Origin: Adenanthera pavonina
Taxonomy: Eukaryota; Streptophyta; Magnoliopsida; Fabales; Fabaceae
Assembly (NCBI GenBank): GCA_026686845.1
Contig: JAIVEN010000010.1
Span: 21,054,001 to 21,118,000 of the forward strand
Direction of reading: 5' to 3'
Length of the DNA: 64,000 nt
The position numbers and the translations under genes were made by a program. Positions 51,202 through 62,334 of this stretch are shown here, piece after piece. The notes under the pieces were generated by a model that saw only the letters and a list, made by a program, of their open reading frames with translations, had not been told where the DNA came from and did no database searches. How positions within the stretch are numbered: position 1 is the first letter of the stretch; each line of letters opens with the position of its first letter.

Positions 51202-53746
51202 TGTAACATCTTACTCCTAAACACCTTCTCACTTGACTAAAAACTTAAAAAACCAACCAAACACAGCCTGAACATCTTACTTTTTTACTTTCCAAATGTC
51301 AAGTAGCGGAAGAGAAGTCAAAGGACACCAGAAACTAGGTTGGGGCCACGATGCTACAGTACCACCATGGCCCCAGAGCCCTCTGGTTCACTTATGCCGC
51401 GGTGCCCCTTGTTGGTTTTAACCAGCAAATTTCTAAAGTTTCAGGGCTAGCTTCCGATGTGCATAACTTTATGCTCCGACCTCCGACTGACCTGATTCCA
51501 ACTCCTACAAGTCAATCTTATCCCAATCTAACCATTGACACTGATTTCATCTCAATCCGTCTCCGTATGGAGATTTTGGACATCCAACACCGTTTTGGCC
51601 ACTTTTGACCAAAACTCATAACTTACAACTCTCATTTGCCACTAAAGGCAACCTAATCGTTCGGGACCATTCATACAGGTTGTAAACCACTTAACTAACT
51701 TATCTAAAGAGATTTCACCTCAAAAGAACCACTCCTCTGAGATTTAACCCCCTTAAACCCCAAACTGACAAAATAGGCTATAAGCCAAAAACACACTAAC
51801 AAGGCTCAATTCCACCTTTGGGCTCACAAACACTACCATACTGACACTTCAACATCAAAAACCACACATGCATCACAATACAACATAAAACCACATCCAT
51901 ATCATACCAACATCATTACAAACATCAGGATCTTCATATCCAATACAATACACAATCCTACTTAGCATAATATACATAGACATTACACATATACACTACG
52001 TAAACTTGGTTTTTCCACGTCTGACATGCTACTCCCTTGCTTTCTCCAGACTAGTGCTAGAAACTTCACCTAAAATGTTATTTCATGGGAAAGGGCTGTG
52101 AAACAAAGTCTCAGTAATTGGGAATAACCACACATAATATATATAGACCCACACAATCATGCACATGGTGCAATGTAATGCTAATGAATGGTATGCTTGT
52201 TCTCCCGCATACATGGCTAGAACCATGAGCTGTCGTCATCATAAGACATTTTAATAGATGATTCCCTTCCAACAGTCGATGAAGATTGATTTCGAGACAT
52301 CACCAAGCTCACCTTACCTTAATGCAACCCAGCTAATTGTTATACTAGAGCTTAGACCGTAATCCTCCTTCCCCTGGACCACTGCGAATTGGTGGTGATT
52401 TAGTGATGGTGCATCCCTAAATCCATTGCCACTTAGCTCTCCCAATGAGAGAATTTAGTGACAGGGATATTTCATCATATCATCCTATCCTCTGCCGCCT
52501 AACTTTCCAAAGGAGAGGATTTAGCAATAGGGATCTTTATCATATCATCATCTCATATCATATCATCATCACCTCATCACTAATATCTCACTATGCAATC
52601 AAATGATGATGATACCAATGTCATGCCAACATGCCTCAAACACACATATATATCATCATCATAACATCATATGGACATGCTAGCATGCAATGGTATATGG
52701 ATACTACACATGATACATACACAACATGTACAATCATCATATATCAACTAGCCATGTGCATACTATGATATGCAGAAAACCATACACATACACAATCAAT
52801 ATTGTGGTATGAAAAGGAACATGCATACATATATATACTGTCATATCTCACTATACAATATTAACCATACAGACAATACAAGCACCTGGTCACCTCAATT
52901 GTCGCTACCATGTGCACACAAGTTCTACAAGCTTTCTTGAATGTCATTCCCATGTGACTTGACTTCTCTGATCAACCAAATAACCTTCACAATATCACAA
53001 AATCCTTAACTAACATATAGTCCAAATATCAAAATTCCGCAATTCAATTGCTTAGCTCTAACCCAAGGTTCCAACACTATTTCCATCCATCATTAAGCTC
53101 CTAGAGACCATTTAAATATAATTCAATTCCATACATTTCAGATTCCCAATTGCCTCAACCAAAAATAACCTAGGGTTAACCTTAAACCATACATACTCCC
53201 TTCAAAACCCATACCTAATGATCATAAACACCCAATCACACTCCATTAACCCCATTTCATCTATTTTGATAGATGGATCTTGGCCTAACACTAAAAACCC
53301 AACATATCACCCAAAAACCTAACTTAAAACTGAAGAAAAATAGAGGGAAAGGAGTAGGGATTACTTACCAACATGAATCCAAGCTCCTGGGATTCAAAAA
53401 TCACTCCCAATGGCCAAAAACTTTGAACCCTAGCATTGCTTCTCCATCGCTCCCTCCATTTCTTTCTTTTCTATCTAACTGAAATGTTCTCGATTTATAC
53501 AAAATTTTTAATTCTTGTCACGACCTTAGAAAAGCCCACCACGGCACCGTTGCTTTTAGCCAAAAACATATTTTAATATGTAGCTCACTAGCCATGGCAG
53601 CCTTGCTCCTCACCTCGGAGTAAAGGTTTTTTTGCCACTACTTGAATCTTTCCCCCCTATCCTAATCCTTCCATTTTGCACACAACACCAATTATACTTG
53701 GTTAGCCAGAGACCAAGTTAGGGATAATGTAATGAGGGTTGTTAGA
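51202..53746 (-). mobile_element. Solo LTR, family L copy 14 (TSD AAATC), inside copy 13
   Basis: Starts TGTAACATCTTAC and ends GGGTTGTTAGA. AAATC is duplicated at 51197-51201 and 53747-53751. Length is 2545 bp, inverted relative to its host. It inserted about 50 bp after the host's donor-like motif. Confidence 0.93.
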
Positions 53747-55443
53747 AAATCCATGGAGTTATGGATAAGTTCGATTCAGTAGAGGTTTTCACCTATTAAA
53801 ATGATTAGAAGTGAGTTACTGATGTATTGTTTGGTGTCATTTAGGTTTAGGTATGAGTTTTGGATGGTTTATGATTGGTTTATGTTGAACCCTAGCTTGG
53901 TAATGGTTGAGGGAGCTTGAAATTCAAAATGTATATAGATATTTATGATTTATATGTTTGGAGCTTCTTGATGGATGATTATACTATTAGGTTCATGTGT
54001 TAAGTTTGGATAGTTGACTATTGAGTTTTGGTTTATGTGGGTATTATGTTAATTGGAGATACTATGATAATGCAGTGCTGACTTTGTTGAGTGGATGGGT
54101 TTGATTCATTGTTGGTACTCTGATGGCCTGCTAATCTCCTCTGTGCGTGTGTTGTGTGTAGGCAATTTGAGGTAAATGGGGTGTATGTTTAGTACATTGT
54201 ATGTTTCCTATTTATATATATATATGTTTGTTCTTTTCATATCGCGATATACCCCAGGTATGGCTTGGGAGGAAACGGTAACCTCTTTCCTTATCTTTGT
54301 ATGAATATGTATTGGTTGATGGCATGAGACATTGTAGCATCCCTACTTTAGATATAGCTTGTTATATGATGATGATAATGATATATATATGTATATGTGA
54401 GTATTGGACTTGATAACATGATAACATAATCACATATGAGCATGAGTATATTGACGGTTTTGGATGATGATGATGAAAAATACCATGTGGTATACCATAC
54501 CACTAGTGGCCAACTGGTGAGGTGGATGATTATATATCGCTGCCACTAAATCTTCTCCTATGGCCAGGAGAGCCAGGTGGCAGTGGATTTGGGGATGCAC
54601 CTTCTCTAAATCACCACTAATATGGGTGGTCTAAGGGAAGGAGAATCATGGTCTAATACTTGTATGGCCTTTAGCCGGGTCATACTAGCGTACGGAGAGC
54701 TTAGTAATGTCAAAGAATCAATCTTCATAGTTTGTTGGAAGGGAATCACTTATTAGGTGTACCTTGTGATGGTGACTAGCCCGTAGTTCTAGCCATGTAC
54801 AGATGGGGACATTCATTGCATTGCATAACATTGCTTACTTGTACTAATATGTATGTGTATATTGTTGTTGTGTGTTCCTTGATTACTGGGACTCTCCTTG
54901 TGGTAAACATTGCAGGTGAAGACTCTAGTACTAGTTAGAAGAAGACAAAAAAGTCTTAGTTCACTTGTTGCACAAGGGTATTCTTGTAGTTAGTAGTTTT
55001 TGTACCTAGTTTATGTAACGTATTGTGCCAAGTAGTTCATTGTTATGTATGTTGCCTATACACTGCTACAAGGAAGACTTTCAAGGACAGTTGAAATGGA
55101 CTTTCAAGGACGGTTCTCATGTAGTGGTAGAAGTGACAGTGATAGAAAGTATGACTTTCCATAACAATTCTACAACCATCCTTGAAAGTGGCAATTTTTT
55201 TAAAAAAAATGCAATTATAGTTACCTATAAAATATCAATACATATACATATATTAAATAGTTCAGCCCTAAAACTAAACTTTTAGTATACAAGTGCTATA
55301 GCAAGTATGGTTCTCACATGAACAAACTAAAGCACAATAGTTTCAAAGTATCATATTCTAATACAATAACTACTTATACATTTATTCACTCAAATACATC
55401 AAGGTTAATATAATCATTCTTAACTATGATTCTATAAATAGAG

Positions 55444-58317
55444 TGTCACGATCCAAATTTCATGCTGTGACCAGCGCACAAGTTAAGCCGGTATAACCTA
55501 ACTTAACTTGGGAAGCCTAAAAAGTACCTAACCCTGTTGATGGGGAAAAGAGGATGATGCCTCTTAATTTTATTAATTGCCCTCACTTAAAATGGAGGAG
55601 GAATACCGTGTTTATGTCAAGACTCTTACAATCACAATTAGACACAAAATAAGACTTAAGACCTTGTTACATAATTATTAAGACCGATAACCTATGACCT
55701 TGAATCATCCTTGAAGACTTGGTCAATGAGCGCAAAGGAAGAATGCCTATAAAATATTTACCTAAGCAAGGAATTATACCTGTACAAACTCAATCACAAA
55801 CAAGATGCAATAGACACACTAAAAGATAATTATATAAATTTCACCAACACCGAAACATTTTGGACAAGAAAAAATAAAAACGCTAAACTTAATAAGAGAA
55901 AATTAACTGATAAATTAGAGCAAGATAAATATAGCTATTTATAATTGGAAGTACAAATTTAGTTGCATATAGTTCTCCAAACAAAGCTATATCACAACAT
56001 CCTTGAATACTAGCTTAACTAATTTGGAAAAAAAATTAAGAAATAGGACCTTGCTCTATGTCCTTAACACAACCAGAAGTTATCTTACAACTAGAAGTAG
56101 ATTGAGTAGTAATCACTTACCACAAAGCAAGTGACCCTTCCTTTCAAAATATGCAACTCCCTGATTCCAACTTATTCTCATGGGTCCTATCTTATATAAT
56201 CCTAAAACATACATTTAATTTCCTTCCACCAATGACTATAATAATTCATCCACCACCTGTCACTTTTGATATATATATAAGGACAAAGGATTTTACTGTG
56301 TCAATAAGCAATAACCTTATGTAGTATCCATATCATGAGCTACTAAAACAGAAAAGTCAACATCAATTAATTGGTATGATATATAACACACACCACAAAC
56401 ATGTAATACAATGAACATAATCACCTGAACATAACTCACAACGAGTTTAATGAATTTAAAACAAGAAGGCCACTTATATATATATCCAAACATCATCCGA
56501 ACAAACTTGTGCTTGTTACCAAAATTTATAGACCCAAGATTTGTTTGGTGCTCGAACTTGGACACATTCCTCCAATCAAAAATAGCCCAGCAAAATCATT
56601 AATCCAACATGAAAAAACATCACCCATTGTCACAAGACTTTTGTTCACATGTGGGCTTCAATTCTTGATGGATTCAATTAAGGGTTGATAATTTATAACA
56701 ATGCCTACATGGGACTTAACCTTCATAAAGTAAAGAAAATGATAACAAAATATTGCATAAGATTGTATGAAGTGCTAGATGCAACAAACTGTGAGAACAC
56801 TAGCACCCTTTTTTATTAGGAAGTTCCGGATTGATTAAGATAACAAAGTAATATAAAGAAGTTCTTGATCCAAGCCTTGGTACTATTAGTTAAAAGAAAG
56901 AAGCATGCATCAATATGCCAACCATAAGCACAAATTCGATATAAAAGAAATCTGAGAGACCTTAGTTTGTGTCTAGCATCCCATATAAAGTTTTTCTAAA
57001 ATGCATATGAAAACTTTAAAGAGAAGAAGAAAGGTAAGATTATAACTAAAAAGATAAGAATTATTCTATTTGGATCCATCAACACAAACAATAAACATGA
57101 GAAAAGACAGTAAAATGTATTAATGGAAAATCCAATTTCTTCCCAGTAATAGCATTACATAAGATCAATTTCACTTGATGTGTGACACAAAATAGAGTAT
57201 GGAAATTAGCATATATAAAATTCAAAAGATATTTTGCTAATATAAAGTACATCATAAAATAAGATCAGATCTAGCATGTATGCTGGTTATATTACATGAT
57301 AGCTTTAGAATATCCAATTGTACATTAGGATAAAAACATAACGTGGAATTTCATAATAAGGTAAAATCACTTCAGCCTAAAACGAGAACATAAGAATAAA
57401 AGCTAGATATAAAATAAAAGTACTACATTTTTCATTGCACACATTAATCTATTTCTGAGTGAATATTAAAATGATTTATGTTAGCTTAGAAGTACATCAT
57501 TCACCTATCAACTGCAAATATCAAAATGTGCATCATCTGCAAGAACTTCATCCAAGCAAACCTTAAACCAAAAATTCTTAGAACACTGATGCAATCAGAG
57601 CCATCAAAACCATTCGATACATATGATCCGCTATCAATTCTAGATCCATAACATCTTTACGTATCCATCCTGCTATTTTGGTTTTCTAATTCAGACATAG
57701 AATCCAAACAGTTACGAGGATAATAAACAACAAACACAAGAAAAATTACAAAATGAAGTCAAGGAGGTTAAGCTTCCGTTCAAATGTATAAATTGAACCA
57801 AAAAATTTAACAATCATTAAAATATGAACTCTGTTTAAATCTTCTTGGAACCTTGAAATTGAGAAAAAAAATGCTTACTCTAAGTATTAGTTGAATCTTA
57901 ACAAATACTACAATAAACTGGCATAAGAACAAAAAACAGAAAATGAAAGCATAGCACTTCATATTCGCAACTGTTTAAGTTGTCGAGAAAAACTATGAAA
58001 CAAAGATTTTACTTCCAGATAACTAAACCAAGAACCAAAAAGGGAAGCATTCCCAAAGAATATGAAGGATGAGCACCTTGAAGTTGTGACAAATAAAGAG
58101 GAAATCAATGGCAGATGAAGCAGAAGGAGCTGCGTCATTGACTGTTGAAGAAGGAGAATTCATATTGCCGGAGTTGGTGTTAACCGATGACAGCAAGGAT
58201 GAAGCAGTGACAACCGTACGCTGATAAAGCCTGGAAGTAGTGAGAGACCAAAAGTGAGCAGCAAAGGATTTGGATCCAAGTTGAGTGGAAGAAAGACAGG
58301 AAGGTACGGTGAAGATG
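55444..58317. other. Unrecognised interior of the CACTA element
   Basis: No domain recognised. Starts with an LTR-like TGTCACGATCC and is then AT-rich. At 58110-58200 a short frame (…ADEAEGAASLTVEEGEF…) looks gene-derived but cannot be assigned. Confidence 0.35.
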
Positions 58318-58322
58318 AGCGA

Positions 58323-60712
58323 TGTAACACCCCTTATGACTTTGTTTTGGCATGATGTATAAGATCGGAGGAAAACAAGATAGAGGAAGGTTCAAGTGGA
58401 GTCTGAAAGAGCTCTACGCCATGGCAAGAAGTAGGGCCGCCACATTGAGATCGTGTCCAGTGGTGTTGTTTTGGCTGAAATCGGTGGCATCGTGGCCAGA
58501 TGTCTTGGAGCTGTGGCAAGATTTAGGATTTTTGTTTAAATCCGAATCATTTCAGATGATTGGAAAGAAAGAAATGAAGGGAGCAATGGAGAAGAACGAG
58601 GGAGCTTGGCTAGGGTTAAAGTTTTCTGGCATCTAGGAGCAATTTTCGGAGCTCAAGAGCTTGGATTCAAGTTGGTATGTGTTCTCTACTTCTCCCTCTC
58701 CATTTTTTTTGGTTGAAATTTGGGGTTTTTTTGGTTATATGTCTGGATTTCTGATTTGGGATGAAATCCACCAATTGAGATCGATGAAATGGGGTTAAGG
58801 AAGTGTGTTTTAGTGTTCTTATTGCTTGGATGTGAGTTTTGAAAGGATTATGTGTGATTTAAGCTTAACCTTATGTTGTTTTCAGTTTGGGCTCTTGAGA
58901 ATCCAAAGTGTATGGGATTGTTTGGTGTTTGAATGGTTCCTAGGAGCTTAATGATACATTAAAGGGGTGTTAGAACCTTGGGTTAGGCTAAAGTGGTTGA
59001 ACTATGAAATTTGGATATTTGTTATGTTACGTTAATCAAGGTATTATGGTATTGTTAAGGTTGTTTGGCTACTCGGAGAAGGCTAGTCATGGGATTGGCA
59101 TTCAAGAAAGCTTGTGGAACTCGTGTGAGTGTGATATTGACAACCTGAGATAACCGAGTGTTTGTTTGTATTGTATTGTATGATAGTATGTATATTTGTG
59201 TATATATGCATGTTTCTTTCATACCACAATATTGATGTATTGTGTGTATGGTTTTCTATATATATCATGGTTTGCACACAACTAGAAGATGTTTATGATG
59301 ATGATATTGACATAACATGACATGATACATACATGATATTGTGATATGATGATGATGATGATATGATGATACATGAGCATCACCACATGACATTGTGAGA
59401 TTTGTGATATATGGTGGATTGAGTGGTGATGATGATATGATATATGATGATATATGTTAGGAAGGATATGGATGGGATCCCTGCAGCTAAATCACCTCCT
59501 ATGGCCAGGAGGGGAAAGACGTGAAGTGGACTGTACCTTCCCTAAATCGCTGCCAATTCGTGGTGGGAAAGGGGAAGGAGATCCATGGTCCGAACATTAG
59601 TGTTACCTTTGGCTAGGTGCACTAATGGAAGGTGAGCTTGGTGATGTCCCAGAATTGGTCTTCACCGACTGTTGGAAGGGAATTAACTATACGAAATATC
59701 ATGTTATGACGATAGCCCATGGTTCTAGCTTTGTGCGAGGGAGACATGCATTCCATTCATTTCACATTATGTTCATGAGTTGTATGAGATATATATATTT
59801 ATATATGTGTGTGGTTGTCCCCGATTACTGTGACATTGTCTCACACCCCTGTCCCATGAACTAACCTTTCAGGTGACGGTTTTGGTACTAGTCCAGAGAA
59901 GATGCAGGAGTAGCTACGTATGTGGGATTAGTCTATATAATATTTGTAAATTGGATAATGTATCTTGTGTCAAGTAGGATAGAATGGTTTGTAATGGATG
60001 TATGGTTATGGATATGGATTGTATGGATATGTATGTGGAATGGATTGTATGTGTTATATATGATGTAAGGTGGAGTTGGGCTTTGTTGGTGTGTTTTGGG
60101 GCTTGTAGCTCGTTTGTCAAGTAGGGGTTCCAAGGGATCAAATCTTAGAGGAGTAGTTCCTTTAGGGTGAAACCTCTTTGGACAAGTTGGTTTGGGGCTT
60201 TTGGACCTGTATGATTAGTCTTTGAGTGACCATTTGCCTTTGGTGGCAATTGGAGATTGTTAGTGGTAAGTTTTAGTCAAAATGTGGTCAAAATGGTATT
60301 AGGAGTCCGTAATCTCCATACGGAGTTGGATTAAGGTGGAAGTGGTGTCTATGGATAGATTGAGACTAGATTGACTTGTAGGAGTTGGAATCAAGTCAAT
60401 CGGAGGTTGGAGCATAAAGTTATGCGTGTCGAAAGTCTACCCCAGGTATTGAGTTTTGCTGGTATGGAAACCAACATGGGGCACCGCGGCTCCAGAGTCT
60501 AGGCAGTGTTGCCAGTGGAGGCCAAAGTGAATGCAAAATAGAAGAGGCCAAAGCTACGGCGGTACTATAGTTGCCGTGGCCCTAGCCCAGTTTTTGGTGT
60601 TTTTGGGGTTCGTTTCTGCTGTTCTAAAGTTGTTTTAAGATTTTTGGGTTGTGTTTGGTTGAATTTTGAAGGTTTGGTCAAGTTTGGAGGTGTCAGGAGG
60701 TAGGGTGTTATA
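58323..60712 (+). mobile_element. LTR family L copy 15, inside the CACTA element
   Basis: Starts TGTAACACCCC and ends AGGGTGTTATA, 2390 bp. Flanks AGCGA and TGCAA agree at only three bases, so the duplication is not confirmed. The donor is altered to TTG|GTATGTG at 58675. The acceptor CTTTCAG|GTGACG ends at 59872 (1198-nt span). The dyad CATACCACAATAT...ATATCATGGTTTG is near 59219-59276. Confidence 0.85.
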
Positions 60713-61447
60713 TGCAAAATTGATTTACACACCAAAACTCGGCTTCCACTACTCCTTTTATCTCGCCTCCTTTGTTCCCCCTATAAAGCCAAAGGTTCAA
60801 GCTTTAGAAGATAAAGGTCGAAGAAGAGCGTGGCCAGAGGGAGTGCAGTAGAGGCGAAAGACCATGGGTTTTCAAGTGCTGGAGAAAATGATGACGGAGA
60901 TCGATGGAGGGAGTAAAGTGGATGATGGACACCGCATGGGATGGAGCTTGGATCTAAAGATCAACAACCTCAGTGTTCATCGATGACGTGATAAGGGTGT
61001 GGTGGCGAGAGTAACAAATCGAACGTGGCTTCAATGTTGTGTGGTCCTTTAGGGTTCAACAACAATACCAAATTGAAGAAGAAGCTGTGAATGTAAGTTG
61101 GGAGAGAGTGTGAGGGTGAGAGCAGAAGCAAAAATTAGTTGCAATAGGAGGAGGGAGTAAGGGTGCGAAGTTGACGACAGGGGTGAAAATATTGAACGAA
61201 AGTAATATAGGGTATAACAATGTAAGAGAAGAGAAACATAAAAAAAATTAAAGAAAAAGATAAGAGGACAGGTTCCCAATATAACCATGCTTTTAAACTC
61301 TTAGGAGAACGGTTATATGAGGAACCGTTCTCTTAAATTAAAAATTAATAAATTATTTACAAAAATGTCACCAATCAAGTTTTTAAGGACGGTTCTTCAT
61401 ACAACCATTTTCTAATAGTGTCTTAGAATGGATTTTTTGTACTAGTG
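60713..61447. other. Right part of the CACTA element
   Basis: Purine-rich, with 'gaagaagagcg', 'gagggagtgcag' and 'ggagggagtaaagtgg' runs that look like antisense of a gene 5' region. No product can be named. Ends in the CACTA subterminal repeats and terminus. Confidence 0.4.
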
Positions 61448-62334
61448 GTAACATTGTTATCTTGGGTTTGTATACTGCTTTTGTTTCATATATTTGATGG
61501 ATTAGCTGAAGAATCCATTAGGGAATCGATTGTATGTTGGCTGGGTTGGCCAGCAATGTATGTGATGTGCTTTTGGACCCTAGTATGGGTCAGTTGTGTG
61601 TATGATATGTATCTAGTTTTGTAAGCTTGTTATGTGTGTCTATCGATGGTTCAGGTAGTTGTTGGGTTAAGTGGGTATGTAACCTATAGGCTGCCAAAGG
61701 GGTCAAATTCTATAGGAATGGTTTTCTTAGGATGAGATCACCTCAAACCTAGTTCTACGGGCATTTGGGACTTGGGTCAAGCATTGGTTTGGTCAATGGT
61801 GGTTTAGTTCAGCATTTGGAGGCCCCAATGCCAAGTTTTGGTCCAAAATTGACCATTTTGGTCTTTGATGCCCAAAGTCTCCACACAGAGTTATTTTGAA
61901 GTATGGTTGGTGTCTATAGTTAGGTTGGAAGTAGAGTGACCTGTAGGAGTTGAAATCAGGTCAATCCGAGATCAGAGCATGAAGATATATAAGTTCATCA
62001 AAAAAATCAGTAAAGTGCTAATTTTGTATTAGTATCTGGCTCCACGGTGTTTGAGTCAAGGCCACGGCACCACCCTTTGTTGTCTATTTTCCTCTCCAAT
62101 CCTAGAACTTTCGTTCCATGATGGTACTGTTGCAAGCCACGGCGCCATCCTCTGTCTCTCTCCTTGGTGGTCTTTGGTCTCCCTTTTGGTATGTTTTTAG
62201 ATTTTTGGTTATAGGGTATTACACTTGAACCCCAATTCTACCTATCGAATGACATATCCTTTTTCCACAAAATACACGAAACTCCATAAGTGACCTTATA
62301 CATTGCTTTAACTTATCAAGATACACATCATTAC

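Larger units (their letters stand above)
55061..61447. mobile_element. Non-autonomous CACTA-type DNA transposon, inside copy 13
   Basis: Ends CACTGCTACAAGGAA and TTTTTTGTACTAGTG form imperfect CACTA-type terminal inverted repeats. Subterminal motifs AAGGACGGTT/GAACGGTT/AACCGTTC recur near both ends (55097, 61310-61395), as in this superfamily. Flanking trinucleotides ATA and GTA match at two of three bases. Copy 13 resumes on both sides. Length is 6387 bp, or 3997 bp without copy 15. No transposase is visible. The interior is mostly unrecognised. A start-like TGTCACGATCCAAATTTC at 55444 resembles another LTR family but its end was not found. Confidence 0.7.
50825..62223 (+). mobile_element. 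Solo LTR, family L copy 13 (TSD CTTGA), inside copy 12
   Basis: Own segments are 50825-51201, 53752-55060 and 61448-62223, about 2462 bp. Ends are TGCAATAATC and AGGGTATTACA. CTTGA is duplicated at 50820-50824 and 62224-62228, 11.4 kb apart. It is split by copy 14 and by a CACTA element. The donor TTG|GTAAGTG is at 51146 and the acceptor ATTGCAG|GTGAAG ends at 54915. Confidence 0.9.

Noticed and set aside
55025..55285. 86-codon frame near 55025
   Set aside because: It crosses the junction between LTR copy 13 and the CACTA element, so it cannot be an old gene.
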